From positions 124,001 to 188,000 of the forward strand of contig NW_026570397.1 of NCBI RefSeq assembly GCF_019649055.1: a stretch of DNA of 64,000 nt, read 5' to 3'. Positions 1-11,056 of this stretch are shown piece by piece; within the stretch, counting starts at the first letter, position 1; each line of letters opens with the position of its first letter. The notes under the pieces were generated by a model. The model saw only the letters and a program-made list of their open reading frames with translations. It did not search any database and was not told the origin of the DNA. A program made the position numbers and the translations under genes. The stretch comes from Paramacrobiotus metropolitanus (taxonomy: Eukaryota > Tardigrada > Eutardigrada > Parachela > Macrobiotidae).

Positions 1-2260
1 GTAATTCGAAATTTAACGGATAAATACGCGTACTGGATTTCAGTACTCAGTAAAAATTTAATTCTTAACAATTTTCACGAGAATGTATACGATTTGAAAA
101 AGTTAAAATTGCGGTAGCATTTTCAATTGTGAGCAGTGTCAGAAAAACCTTATTATGAGAAAATTCGTAGTGGCGCAGTGAGTGTGACATTTAGGATACT
201 TTTGCAATATGCACGGGGTGAATCGGTATCAAGTTCTGAAATAAATTTTTGTAATGCATTATTTTTCCTCTTTTGCCAAGTGTGCAGTAGTAAGGATACA
301 AAATAGGAAAGTGTAAATTTTACTTATAATTAAGTATAATTACGGAATTCGGTATTTAGTTGCAGAAATTGTAATTTCAGATAATAGTATGGTGAGAATC
401 CTAGTGTAGTGGCTTTTCAAAACAGAGCAGTACAGCTATAGATTTTGTATAATTTGATATTTCACGTCATTAGTTCACGTCATGGCAAACCATGATGCTT
501 CCAACGGCAAGTATAAGTGACTTTTAATTACGCTTATTGAATCCAAAAACTCGTAATAGGTAATTATCTAGAAATTTAACGGTAAATGCTAGTTAAGCAC
601 AATGGTGCTAAACGACCGAAATTGAACTATAAAGACTGCATTAAGTGAACAATTATGTAAATTTTAACTTGCTAAAAATTGAACTGATAATGTTGTGAAA
701 CTAGTGCTAGCTCATGAACCTGAAATATTCAATTTAAGTGGTTATAAGCTGGAAATTGTTCGTAAATGATTTTGCCTTGGTTGTTTACTGTTTTGTATGA
801 AGCGGATTAGGTCTCTTGTAGCAGCTGATTACTTTCCATTGAAGAATGTGCGGTATCGTGATTCTAGTTGGGGTTACTGGTCACTGTGAATTATGATTTT
901 ATCTTTTGTTGTGTATGTGGGTGGATACTCTTTTGTGTACAGAATTTTTCCAGTTTTAGCGTGCTTGCATCCGGAAATATGTATAGCGGCACAAAGGATG
1001 TTGTGTCCTCTGATTTTAAGAAGTTCTAAGCAGTGAAAAATCCCAGCAATGCCAGAACTATGCAGATCTAGATCTGGCGGTATGATGCTTCTGATGATTG
1101 GAATTTAGTACGGAATAAGCCAGGAAAATGGACGTATAGTATTGAGCTAAGTGCGAGTTATGAGAAACGTAACAATTCAGGATTATCCGGTATAACCAGT
1201 AAAACTGTAAGAATGTCGAATGATTGTAGTGTAGTGGCGTGCGCATGGTTCGTACAATCAAGTTAAGCGTAGTTTAGCCTACCTCCTTTACGCTAACGTC
1301 AGAAAAATAATGTTTGTTAATTTTTGCGAAATTAGGACAATTACTATAACTAATTACTACTAAGTCGTATAGTTTATGAATGCAGCGGTAATAATTCCGA
1401 TTTTAAGAAATTTTAAATTCTATGTGCAGAATACAGTAAAATGCTTTTCAATAATTGGGTGTAGATACCTAAATCCGAGTGAAACTAAATGCATAATCAG
1501 TAGAAGTGTTAACGATGATTACTTTTTAATGCAGTTTTATATGTTCCCACCCGCCCTAACCCGTTTCAGGAATTATTATGAACGAACGTAAAACACAGAT
1601 GTTTTGAGCATACTATGTTGAATTCTTGTTGAATTTCGTGGGTATTGTTTGTTTGAGTAATGTTGTACAGTGTATTGCCATATGATATATGCAGTTATTT
1701 GTAACTACAGTATTTGTCAGACTTCGTAGTATAAGGTCTTTTAGTCCGCCTACCAATTCCGCAGTAAGATGTAAATATAATCGACTTAACGAATAAGCTT
1801 TAACACTATGTTTCGAAGTAGCAATATTTTTGTTAATTACGGTCAATTACACCAACAGCAGATTTAGTATTTTTAAGTGGTACAGTATTTGTCAAAACAT
1901 TTACTATTGCATAAAGTCTGGGTATTGTTAAATCTTGTTTGTAGCAGTTAACCTTTTAATCCTTTAATTTTCACTAGTTGATCGTAGTACGGTGGCTTCA
2001 ATCGACTAATACTTTCGTGCTGTTGCCAGTTAGAGAAATACGAAATAACATCAAATGACCAATTTAAAGCACTTAATGCTAAAACAAGAACTTTTTGTCG
2101 TTTATACGTTTGGATCTCATGGACGTTCCTGCTCTCCGCCTTTCCACTTCCTTGGACTTCCGGATTGCCAGTTACGCTCCAGGATCCGATGACCTTTAAC
2201 TTTAACTCACTAACAACTTACCGGATCGAGCGACGTTACTTACCTTTTGATGGCACCGGA
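1..2260. other. AT-rich non-coding stretch
   Basis: No open frame here is long, compositionally biased or similar to a known family. The DNA is AT-rich with frequent stops in all frames. Small internal repetitions are visible, such as the motif AATTTAACGG near 14 and again near 570, and a doubled TTCACGTCAT near 462-483. It could be intergenic DNA or a long intron of a gene lying outside the window. Confidence 0.6.
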
Positions 2261-2665
2261 TAGTCAGGATGGAATTTGGCGATAGTGCTAGATGTTACAC
2301 GCACTATGCGGATGGAGCAGATGTTACGATTTCCTATGTCCCTATGTTCGCTTCCTCTACGTTCCACGTCGTTACACGATGTTCCACATTTGTTCCACTA
2401 CGATGCAGCGAAATCTCGTTTGCGGGGGTGACGTGTACTGGCGTCCCTTAGTACACATCGGTACTACTTTACTACTTCTACCCTTACAACTAAGGCCTAG
2501 GCTTTACTACAACTTCTACGCGAGTCATGACCGCGACTCCGAGTATCGACTTCTCAGAAATCCCCAGCAGAGAACTTTGACCGCGACTTGCCATTTCGAC
2601 GTGACCGCGCTTCGATGACGTAGTTCAACCTATTGTTCTAGTGTATTAGTCGACCCCATGTTCTC

Positions 2666-2710
2666 ATTAGTCCACGTGTAGTGATGCAGCGGTGTGATTA
2701 GTCCACGTGT
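2666..2710. promoter_or_regulatory. Duplicated 14-bp motif containing an E-box
   Basis: The motif ATTAGTCCACGTGT occurs at 2666-2679 and again at 2697-2710, 31 bp apart. Each copy contains the palindromic E-box CACGTG, which bHLH factors bind in animals. The pair lies about 100 bp upstream of a TATA box. A regulatory role is inferred from the motif and its position only. Confidence 0.35.
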
Positions 2711-2805
2711 CCTCAGATGTCTCTTATTGGCTAGAGTTTAGATCCCTATTGTTCTCAGACCCGTACCTGCGCGTACGAAGAGCCAGCACTTGCGGTGCCC
2801 AGGGC

Positions 2806-2813
2806 TATATAAG
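2806..2813 (+). promoter_or_regulatory. Candidate TATA box
   Basis: TATATAAG is embedded in GC-rich flanks (GGGC before, GCGCTCG after), the classic setting of a core promoter. A start site would be expected near 2835. No plus-strand gene is recognised downstream, so the promoter may belong to a non-coding transcript or a decayed element, or be a chance match. Confidence 0.4.
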
Positions 2814-3575
2814 GCGCTCGTCGCCCACACAAATGTCAAGAGTTGTAATCCCAACAAAAGTAGAGCCTTGTTACTCGATCTGATTAACTTCAGGCTTTTG
2901 CTCTGGTCTTCTCTTTCCAAGTGAGGCTGTTCAAACTGACCTCTGGGTGACCTTTCACCTATTGTCAGGGGTCATTCCTCTACTTCGTCGACGTGCATTA
3001 TCATCTTCGGATATTCTCGTGACGTAACAGGCTACCCACTTGATCCCACTTGCATCCTGTGACCTTTCGGTCTCTTCTTCGATCTTCATGCCCTGTATCG
3101 CCAGGTTGATGGATATTTCTCTTATCGCTTCTGCTAACATCTAGCGTCGGACAGGTAACGTATACTTCTCCGTCGTTTGTGTATTTCTCGTGTTTGCAGG
3201 ACCCGGACCTCTTCTTCTTTTCCTTTCCCTCTTCATACCAGATCAACGTAATCTTCTACCATCTTCCGTAACAGTTTGAGACAGAGTCGCTCTATCCGAC
3301 TGGACGTGGTCGGACAAGTGGATACAGCACCCACTTCACTGTGTTAGGTCTTTCATTCACGTCAGTTATGTCCAGGTTTTCTACACCGGTAAAACTGCGT
3401 TCGGTTCCGCGAAAGGTGTATTTAACCCTTATAAAATGGTGAATGCTATAAAGGGAATCCCCCTTATGATATACTCTACGAGACAATCCGGTTCCTTAGG
3501 GGTGCGAATGTTATACAGGAGTGCATTTAATAAAGAAGTGTATTTAAGGAGAGGTTTTACCGTACAGCAAATTTC

Positions 3576-3902
3576 TTGTTAACCGGCATGGGGGACATTA
3601 TTGCCGGTACGAATTCATAGTTGTCCGACATGGGGGACATTAATTCCGGAGTGAATTCATTGTTGCCCGGCATGGGCGACATTAATGCCGTAGTGAGTTC
3701 ACAGTTGTCCAGCATGGGGGACATTATGGCCGGAGTGAATTCATAGTTGCCCGGTATAGGGACATTAAAACCGCAGTGAATTCATAGTTGTCCGGCATGG
3801 GGGACATTAATTCCGGAACGAATGCATAGTTGCCCGGCATGGGGGACATTGATGCCGGAGTGAATTCATAGTTGTCCGGCATTGGGGGAGATTAATGCCT
3901 TA
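3576..3902. repeat. 42-bp tandem repeat, about 8 copies, dimeric
   Basis: Copies start at 3576, 3621, 3663, 3705, 3747, 3788, 3830 and 3872. The core is CCGGCATGGGGGACATTA followed by a TGAATTCATAG end. Copies tend to alternate TTGTCC and TTGCCC at their start, giving an 84-bp dimer. The first copy is 45 bp and most are 42 bp, both multiples of three; the fifth is 41 bp. Read on the minus strand, most copies are open in one frame as a 14-residue repeat, continuing from the gag-like remains at 3903-7027. It may be the repetitive tail of that protein or a separate minisatellite. Confidence 0.8.
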
Positions 3903-4366
3903 GTCCTGCATTTCGTTGCTGGTGTCCCTTCGTCGGCCTTGTTCAGGATGTGGGCCGCAACTGAAGCGCACTCTGGTTGCTATGTGTGGTGCTGCTTCTG
4001 GCAATGGTTCTGGTATGGTCCTGACGTTGATCAGGCCCAAGTAGTACTTTGGCCATATGCTGGCGGTTACGCCAGGATGTTGGACCAATTTCTTTCTAAG
4101 TTTTATAATGTCATTGAAGAGGTTCGAGCACATCCGCTGGAGTGCTTTTGGAGTTTCCATGTAATATTCTCTATAGTCTCACAATAGGGCTGACCTGGTT
4201 GGAGCCGCCGCGGTTGCTGTGCGGCTTTAACTGCTGATCGGTCAATGGCGGAAAGGCGGTTCTTTCGTTGGCGGGTGTTTGTAATCCCCGCGCTCCATAC
4301 CGTTCTGCACCGCTTTGTTGATTTCCGCCACCGTTCCCATTCCCTGAGCCGGTGGGCTGCCTTCGG

Positions 4367-4867
4367 CTACCATTCCCCCCGTTGCCACGTTGTTGTCGGG
4401 GTTGTTTGCGTGGCACCAAGCCGAAGCGGTTGGGATTGAGTGCCCCTGTCGGTAATACCTTCTGGTATCGACACTGCGAAATCAAGGTACCGTATCCGAT
4501 TAGGATTGTCCATGTAATCTTTATTGGCGTGGCCGCATCCTTCAATTTTGTGGTTTCCCCAGAGACAGTAGTTGCAGATTATGGTTCCGTCTCTGGTCCA
4601 CCGTTCGAACATGCGCTCGATCCGATCGATGTACATGTTCTCTTGGCCTGCACTGCCTCCTTGGCCACGTCGTCCGGAGCCACTATTGCCGCCGCCTTGC
4701 TTTCCGCTGAAACTGGCGTTTTGACCTCCGCAATATCCGCCTCTTTGTCCTCCACCGCCACCGTTGCCCTGGCTATAGCCAAAATTCCACTGGTTCTGGG
4801 CCTGGCCATAACCACAACCACCAACGTTAGGCGGTGTGGGCCCACGGTGTGGCGCGCCCACCTTCAT
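4367..4867 (-). CDS. Gag nucleocapsid-like segment with CCHC zinc knuckle
   Basis: This open frame of 166 codons is rich in Gly, Gln and Asn over residues 1-75. A CX2CX4HX4C zinc knuckle follows at residues 98-111 (Cys98, Cys101, His106, Cys111), bases 4576-4535. Zinc knuckles of this spacing bind nucleic acid in retroelement Gag proteins. Just before it lies a short helical stretch (IDRIERMFERW). The frame overlaps another open minus frame (4545-4171) that carries a similar Gly/Asn-rich basic tail, which suggests a frameshift near 4440. All four ligands are intact, unlike the broken frame around them. Confidence 0.65.
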   Translation of the reverse strand: MKVGAPHRGPTPPNVGGCGYGQAQNQWNFGYSQGNGGGGGQRGGYCGGQNASFSGKQGGGNSGSGRRGQGGSAGQENMYIDRIERMFERWTRDGTIICNYCLWGNHKIEGCGHANKDYMDNPNRIRYLDFAVSIPEGITDRGTQSQPLRLGATQTTPTTTWQRGEW

Positions 4868-5236
4868 AGCCGCGATAGCGGCATATGGTGCTTCAATTTG
4901 AGCTTGGGTTGATGTAAGCGTCTGTGGAGGATAGTAAGCCGGTGATGTTGGCTGTTGCGGTACGACTTGGGCAGGTGGCGTTGGTGCGGCCGCCCGGATG
5001 ACCAGGTATCCTTAGCCCGCCTTCCCGTCGTATTCGGTTTTACCTGCCGTAAACTGCCGAATATAGTCCCGAAATTCTGTCGGAGACTTCGGCAGCCAGA
5101 TTTCTAGGGCACGGCGCAGTTCTGGCTCAGTCATATTGGTCTTCGGGAAATGGTGAGTCATTGTGTCGTCTAAGTTGGCGCGTGCCTGGAGAGTTAGGAT
5201 TGTGTCACAGTTTTGGTCTGTCGTCTCGAAACCGTG

Positions 5237-5635
5237 TCAGGAGGTAAGGTGCGAGATGTCTCCAAGAGCATTGGCCTGTTGGTTCTCGTCGTCGTATCGA
5301 GCGGCAAACTTCCGAAGAAATTCGTCGACGGTCCAGCCGACGCCTTCTTCACGCTTTACCCGGCCCTTATACCATTCCTTGACCGGTTTGGACAAAGATG
5401 CGAAGATGCGGCTCATAAAGTCCGTGTCTGGCTTGTTAAAGTCGGACGACTGCTTACAGATCCTTCTGATCTGGGCAATCCACCCTTTCACGGCTGCCTG
5501 GTCGCCGTTGAAGGTCGGCTGGGTGGTCCGGGCGTTAGCTTTTGCATACGAGTCGGTCAGCATCTGCATGTGTACCAGGTCATGCACTGGCGGACTGGCA
5601 CTTGGCGACGGTGCAGGCGCTATCTGCTGTACCAC
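5237..5635 (-). CDS. Gag capsid-like domain (Retrotrans_gag type)
   Basis: The frame contains a helical segment with the sequence SLSKPVKEWYKG followed by a W..DEFLRKFAARY segment. This matches the pattern of the Retrotrans_gag family, in which an A..W(Y/F) motif is followed some 15-20 residues later by W..F...F...F. The frame closes at 5237. In a neighbouring frame, coding-like sequence continues to about 5010 (ILTLQARANL, then LEIWLPKSPTEF), so the domain is split by a frameshift. In intact elements this domain builds the particle shell. Confidence in the family is moderate, because it rests on motif spacing only. Confidence 0.6.
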   Translation of the reverse strand: MVQQIAPAPSPSASPPVHDLVHMQMLTDSYAKANARTTQPTFNGDQAAVKGWIAQIRRICKQSSDFNKPDTDFMSRIFASLSKPVKEWYKGRVKREEGVGWTVDEFLRKFAARYDDENQQANALGDISHLTS

Positions 5636-5659
5636 TACTTGTGGCGGTAGCTGCAGTGC

Positions 5660-6549
5660 CTATGGCCCTGGCCTCGGCCCCTGTTGAGGGTTCAACAACG
5701 GTTGAGGTGGGTATTGGATGGCTCCGTTGGACGCCATCCACCCGTATGTTTCATTAGACAGCTGAACTAGCACGGGCGCATGCTGGCCCTGGTTTGGCTG
5801 AGCTGCCGGTCTGGGTGGCGTCGCCGTCGCTGGCGGTGCGCCGGGTGGGTTGGGCACTTTCTGGCCCGACTGTGGTTGGGCTTTGCCCGTTGGGGCTGAT
5901 GGCCCGAACACTGGGCTCGGCGGGTTGGTCCGGTTTGGTTCCGTGCTGCTTTTTGGAGCTTAACCTGATAGCTGATGTGGGCTCAGGTGAAAGTTCATAT
6001 TCATCAACAGGGATGGGTACATTAGACATGGCCCTAAGTATCCTCGGCTCGGCGTCTGGTTCTGAGACGTTGGCTGGCTGGGCTAAAGAATGGTCCGGTT
6101 GGCACGGACGGTGGAGTCTGAGTGGCGGGCGTCACTATGGTCATTTGACCCATAGTTGCCGATGTGGTGACCCTGATTGGTGGTGACAGCAACGTTACTG
6201 TCCCCGTTGATGATCCCTGGTTCACTGGACTCAAGGGCGTTGGTATGGTCGGCGGTTGTCCCGTTGATGGCTCCGTTTGGAACCGTTGACGCGGTAACGT
6301 TGATGATGATACACTGGCTGCTGGTAGAACCGTTGGTCCTGCCGCAGGGCCTCGTTGACTTTTTCTTGTCGACGTTGTGTATCCGAGTCCGGAAAGGTCG
6401 GTGGTTCTGCGGACATCTCGGAATGTAAATTCTCGAGATGTAATTTTTTCGCATCTAAACAGGTGTTCTCCGTGCTTACCCTTCCGGGTCCTTGTTAAGT
6501 TCAGTAATACGTTGGGCGGCCGCCTGGTAGTCTTTAACCAAGCCGGCAT
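5660..6549 (-). pseudogene. Proline/threonine-rich linker between coil and capsid
   Basis: Three partly overlapping minus-strand frames (6549-6034, 6029-5754 and 5911-5660) are rich in Pro, Thr, Ser, Gln and Ala. None has a folded-domain signature. Together they look like a low-complexity linker interrupted by frameshifts, between the coiled-coil part upstream and the capsid-like part downstream. Which frame is real at each point cannot be decided by eye. Long plus-strand open frames over the same bases are mirror images caused by the GC-rich composition. Confidence 0.4.
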
Positions 6550-7027
6550 TGCTGGGCTTCAATTTGATGATCCGGTCGTGTTGGCCTTGAATCACCTGTT
6601 TGGCTTGGCTGAAGGCCTGCTCCAATTGGACAAAATTCTGTTGCCCAATGGCGCTGTTTTGCACAAGTTGCGCTCGAATCGTTGATTCGATTCTGAGCTG
6701 GCTCGGGAGCGCAGCGATCTGCTGCTGTAGTTGCACGATCCGTGCTGCATTATGTTGAACCGTTTCGTCCAATAGTCCTCCTTGTTTGGTCACCTGGCCG
6801 AGAGTTTGATGATTCTCATACAGCAGGTGAAATCCGCTGCGCAGGCGATTAATCTCGTCCTGCAGCTTGGACATGTCGTCGATAAGACGATCGTTTTCTG
6901 TCTGAAAGTGGACCGCCTCAGAGTCAGTTTCGCCGATGATGATTCGACTTCCGGCCAGCCGAGCAAACAGTTTGTTTGTCTGTTGAGGGTTTATACCGGG
7001 CCCGCATTTTATGGCATTTTTTAGCAT
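6476..7027 (-). CDS. Gag-like N-terminal coiled-coil segment
   Basis: This is an open frame of 183 codons starting with ATG at 7027. It is rich in Gln, Leu, Ile and Arg with heptad-like spacing from about residue 45 to 175, for example the stretches around DRLIDDMSKLQDEINRL and RIVQLQQQIAAL, indicating a long coiled coil. It stops at 6476, and the next frame (6549-6034) overlaps it by 74 bp, as expected for a frameshift or a programmed frame change. Coiled coils at the N-terminus of Gag proteins commonly drive multimer formation; assignment to Gag comes from the downstream capsid and zinc knuckle. No promoter is evident. Confidence 0.5.
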   Translation of the reverse strand: MLKNAIKCGPGINPQQTNKLFARLAGSRIIIGETDSEAVHFQTENDRLIDDMSKLQDEINRLRSGFHLLYENHQTLGQVTKQGGLLDETVQHNAARIVQLQQQIAALPSQLRIESTIRAQLVQNSAIGQQNFVQLEQAFSQAKQVIQGQHDRIIKLKPSNAGLVKDYQAAAQRITELNKDPEG

Positions 7028-7324
7028 TTTCCAATTATTTTGTGAGTTGCCGCGACTTCAAAACAATCGTTATGCAAGTTATTGCCATTTCTTGCATCTG
7101 ACCTTGGAGTTTATTATACAACATTCTCAACGGGAACAGTGCGAATGAGATGGATACGAGCAGTTTATAATGTTTTACCGGCGCACTCCCGTTTGTATTT
7201 CCATCCGATATCACTGCTGAAGTTAACAACTGAATATTTGCACATGCCATACCAAAAAATCCAGAATTGGCCACGGCAATGTACCAACCTATAACATTTT
7301 TTCCGTTACCTTCGAAAGTGTTAT

Positions 7325-7453
7325 GGGGCTAAATAGCCAAGGACTATGAAACCCCAGTTTGGGGCTGAATAGCCAACTAACTATTAGACGGGCTCCACTG
7401 GGGCAAAATAGCCCAGTAGTTATTTTCCCCCCACACACTGGAGCAAAATAGCC
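7325..7453. repeat. Minisatellite, four copies, 36-40 bp apart
   Basis: The motif GGGGC(T/A)(A/G)AATAGCC begins at 7325, 7361, 7400 and 7440 (the last copy reads GGAGC). Each of copies 2-4 is preceded by a similar TTTG/ACTG end. The spacing of 36, 39 and 40 bp shows a short, diverged tandem array just beyond the 5' end of the gag remains. No coding or RNA role is apparent. Confidence 0.75.
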
Positions 7454-9066
7454 ACTCCGTTAAGAAAATCTATACATACTCTATGTCGTCGTAATGTCGA
7501 TAAATGTCCGTACTGTCGGACATGGTTGGAATAGCACAATGGTGAGCAGAGAGAGAGCATACGCAGGGCGCGATGATGATGTAGCCGTAGTAAAGGGTGA
7601 TATGGCGGATGTGGAAGTGCACGGCGGTGACATTGGGGAAGGGGAAGGACAGCAGACGCAATAGCTAACGTTGCGCACCATCGCCGTGCTTACGATGTCC
7701 CATTCCGGTATTCCGCTGCAGCAGAAGGATTAAGCGGTTACACCCTGCTTTATCGGTGGCGTGCTTGACGTACCCTACCACCTGTACCCAGCTTTATCGG
7801 TGATGCGCATTGAAAGATTAATGGCAGTAATAAATAGCGCCTTTCTTGGAAGCCTTTGTAAACACAGCTGTAAATCGCACTTTTGATTCTAATCGAACCA
7901 GGAGCACACCACAATGTCACATGCAGTGCTGCCATTCTTCACTTCCGTCACACACTGGCATTATTGCTCCGTAGAGAGCGACAGAAGGTGCGGCCAGAGG
8001 GAGCTCACCAACGTACTATCAAAGTTGCTTGTTTTTTGTGGAGCACGACGCCTTCCACGCTGCCTCAATGCCCACACCAACGTAAATCAAACGTGGAGGT
8101 CACTAACTTCTTCACTGACTTGCGGTACTGAAGGCTGCATCTGATTAACTATTTGCATGTGAGTGCGGCCTCCTGATTAGCTCCTGGTGTCCTGGGAGTG
8201 CGGTTACACACAAACAGCCGAATGCCTGAGTCAGCCTGACCACACCGTCAGGGTGTCACTGCGGTCGATACTGTTCTTTAACAGCTCCTGACACGCCTTC
8301 AGGACAAAGTCAATCTCCCGCTCATACCACTGGTGAATAATAAGTTCTTTATTTGATTGTGTTTACTGAGCGGTCCTCGCTGATGCAAATATCGAGAATA
8401 AACAGGTCCGATTATTTATTGATTTGTTCGTGTTGGGTGAGATTGCTTGCTTCCGCTACGTTCCGGTTATCTTAAGTCGCGCCACTAACACGTTCAGTGA
8501 CTTACAGTAATTGGGTCGTATAGGAGATCAAAAAGGGATGCAGCCTGTTATCAGCATGGTGATCAATGTTCGTTAGGAACGATTAGCTATTAATAACAAC
8601 GGCACACAGCCAGCCATTATATATATTATATTAATAATATATATACTTGTACGTAGATACAAATTCGCAGTCAGGAAGAAGCGTCTGGATCCGAATGCGC
8701 TCCGGCAGAAACGCTTGGACTGGAGTGCGCAAGGGTTACATAATTACCTCTCTGACAAGAGTGAGCTGGCACCCGGCAGGTGTCGTGCTCAGCTCGCACC
8801 TGTGTGTGCGGCGATTGACCTGTCTTCTCTGCGCCTTTCGACATCTTGCTTTTTACTTTGAGTTGTACTGAAGAAGAAAAAGAAACAGAGGTGTGGCGGG
8901 CTAAAAACACATCGAAACCGCTGGTGATTGCACACCTGGAAATAGCTCAGTGCTGCTGAAAAGTCTTGTTTAGAGGCAACAACTGGACAGTGAGCACAAA
9001 CGGGACGCTGATCCCACGAACATTGTTAACAATATTTAACATGTTAAATTGTAAATTGCTTAACGT
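7454..9066. other. Stretch without a recognised gene
   Basis: Short open frames (for example 7883-8131 and 8647-8871 plus) show no domain, and opposite-strand frames are equally open. A TA-rich near-palindrome lies at about 8619-8645 (TATATATTATATTAATAATA core). Codon-like bias is weak. I see no gene here. Confidence 0.5.
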
Positions 9067-9142
9067 GGGTACACTTAACGTGCGTCATAAAATCACGAGT
9101 GACTCCAACGATTTTGGTTGTTTTTTCAATGTTTAAAATTTA
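9067..9142 (+). mobile_element. 3' tail of a retroelement (short fragment)
   Basis: About 75 bp match, allowing substitutions, the reverse complement of 13764-13835, the end of the retroelement coding region in the intron near 13.8 kb. Both share GGGTACA, then TTTGGTTGTTTTTTCAATGT, and both close with a stop codon in the same frame (residues DFGCFFNV then stop at 9135-9137). Nothing recognisable of the element is seen upstream of 9067, so this is a 5'-truncated or decayed copy, the usual fate of target-primed insertions. Confidence 0.6.
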
Positions 9143-9819
9143 CGCTTTTGATTAGTGTAAAGCTGCGCACGCGAATTCTTATGTGTATTGGCTGATTGCT
9201 TAATAAAATTAAACGCAATAATTAATTTATTATTGCTTAATAAATTGTCATAAGTGGATCACTGTTATTGAGATCACACAGTGAATCACAGGTAAAGGGA
9301 CTGAATGTCGACATCAGCGCAGAAAACGGCTTGGTTGACCTCTTGACAAGAAAGCAACTGGACGTCGGAATATGAGCTTATCTGACAATCATCTTTTTTT
9401 TGTCAATGCCATAGAACAGAGCCAGCTTACTTTCTATACTGTGGTAGGCTCGTGACGGAAATCTGGAAACTGGTATTTCCGTTTCTGTCGTTGAATAACG
9501 AGACAAGTACAACGACATCAAGGCAATAAAAGCTAAAAGAAGAAGACCGTTTCTGAAAAATATAAATACGCAGATGCAGAGTACGGTATCTTAATGCGGC
9601 AAGTATAAGAAAAGTTTTCGATGGCATGAAGCAGAGTAGAGCATCCACAGACTTATTCTCATAGATCGTTGGGCATTCGCCAAGAAAATTAAGTCTGTAA
9701 GTGCTGCAGGTTCAAATTGCATCGCCATATGTAAACGCACTAAGGATGTCTAATGACTATTACTACTATAAGGGCACTACTATAAGCCAGTGAATAGGCA
9801 CGAATTATGCGATTATAAA

Positions 9820-9871
9820 AGTCCCGCGGCCGATCTCATTTCCTGGCAGAAATGAGATCGGCCGCGGGACT
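9820..9871. repeat. Perfect 23-bp inverted repeat (hairpin)
   Basis: The left arm 9820-9842 (AGTCCCGCGGCCGATCTCAT and three more bases) is the exact reverse complement of the right arm 9849-9871, with a 6-bp loop CTGGCA. The perfection and high GC content stand out against diverged surroundings. It could be a recent foldback insertion, a structured RNA, or a sequencing or assembly inversion artefact. Confidence 0.9.
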
Positions 9872-11056
9872 GCGATACAGCGTTGGTAATCCGTATCATT
9901 TCCGTTTTGTGCAATGGTCTTTTGCTGGCCATGTATGCCGTTCCGCCCCTTCTGCGCAGCGGCTTCATTATCTTTATTTGGCTATCTGTGGGGACATTAT
10001 CGGCGACGGCGCACGCGTAGAATGGCGTCGGCGGTCGGCTATCGGTCTGCGCCGGGCTCTTTGCCACATTCTGCTCTAAAGTGTGCAAGCGGCGACCACT
10101 GTACTCGAGCAGCTTGCAACCGTATCCGGAAGATTCGCAGTCCGCACGCCTGTAAAGGGTCTTCAGCGCACTGCCCAAGATGGCGCTGTAGGTGCTGATC
10201 GTGGCCCGCTGTGCGCTCATTTTGAGTGCCCGCTGACGAAAGCAGCGCGCCTGCACCACATGCGGGACGTCGACGCCGGTTGCGGACAGCAGTTCGCAAT
10301 TGCCCACGCAGTCAACACGCCGCGGCAGTGAAGAGGTCACTGGTGGGAGAGGAATGGCTAGGCGCACGCGCCGCTCGCAGCACAACGTGCGCATCCTCAT
10401 CGTCCTGACCGGACCGGAAGCGTTGGGGCCGGTTGGATGTCGATGAACGTGCACTGTCTGATGCTCAGTCGCGCGAGTGATCGCACCTCTGACCGCATTG
10501 CCGACATCATTAACATGTTGCGCTCGGCCATCAATACGCTGCGTTTACTGGGCTACTGCTCCTGTCAGTCTCACAATGCAGTCAAGGCTTTACTTTCAAA
10601 ACAAAACAAAATTCTCCTTTGGGCAGCCGTGTGACCGCACTGTGATCACTACGATATTACAGAGTAAATAAATATCTTTCTGCTCAGCTGCTCTTTGGTT
10701 CCTGAATGTCCAGCCCGTGTAAGAGTCGACGTTTTTGAAGCGCAATTGTTGATTGGCTGTGATTTCCGATGCGTATTGTGAGATCTGATCTGCTAATCGT
10801 CTGAACGGTTTCCACTTGACACTGCAGACACCGCGTGATCAGAAGCTGCTATTCCTCCTAAAGAAAGGCCACCGAGCAGTTGATTAAGTTGCCCTGTTGA
10901 AATGGATGTGAAGTTTGAGCTCAAGAAAGTCATCTGAATGTCGCACATTTCCCGCTTGCTGGATTGTGCAGTCTTCCGTGGTTGTCCAGCTTCTGTGGTT
11001 ATTTTTATAGATGCTGCTACGTGAACCGGGTGGCTAAGCAAAACGGCTGTCTGATA
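9872..11056. other. GC-rich, coding-like region, not assigned
   Basis: Open frames exist on both strands, the longest on the minus strand (10454-9813, 213 codons, starting within 10454 and running into the hairpin). On the minus strand around 10300-10030 one frame has a helical, charged look, and a second frame around 10540-10440 is similar. No family is recognised. Plus-strand frames over the same bases are comparable in length, so the strand cannot be fixed. It could be exons of a small-intron gene or decayed coding DNA. Confidence 0.3.

Larger units (their letters stand above)
2262..3575. other. Intergenic stretch without a recognised gene
   Basis: Composition becomes more GC-rich than in the first 2 kb. 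Short open frames occur on both strands (for example 2292-2618 plus and 3001-3246 minus), but none has a recognisable domain, and overlapping frames on both strands are equally open, which argues against coding. It contains the TATA box and duplicated CACGTG motif listed separately, so it may be a promoter region or the remains of a mobile element's regulatory end. Confidence 0.45.
3903..7027 (-). pseudogene. Broken gag-type retroelement gene (whole region)
   Basis: Read on the minus strand, the region gives in order a coiled-coil segment (7027-6476), proline/threonine-rich linkers (6549-5660), a capsid-like helical domain (5635-about 5010), a Gly/Asn/Gln-rich stretch with a CCHC zinc knuckle (4867-4367) and a further basic Gly/Asn-rich tail (4545-4171). 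This is the order of a Ty3/gypsy-like Gag. The frame changes at least five times and a stop lies between capsid and knuckle near 5010-5015, so the gene is disrupted or the sequence contains indel errors. I found no protease, reverse transcriptase, integrase or flanking LTR. It could be a decayed element or a once-domesticated gag gene. Confidence 0.65.

Noticed and set aside
4352-6685. Long plus-strand open frames opposite the gag remains
   Set aside because: They mirror GC-rich minus-strand coding and contain no domain; the capsid pattern and zinc knuckle are on the minus strand.
2100-8100. LTRs, primer-binding site or polypurine tract around the gag gene
   Set aside because: No direct repeat pair or TG...CA ends were seen on either side.
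9700-9735. tRNA-like T-loop sequence GGTTCAAATTGC
   Set aside because: No acceptor stem, D-arm or anticodon arm could be folded around it.
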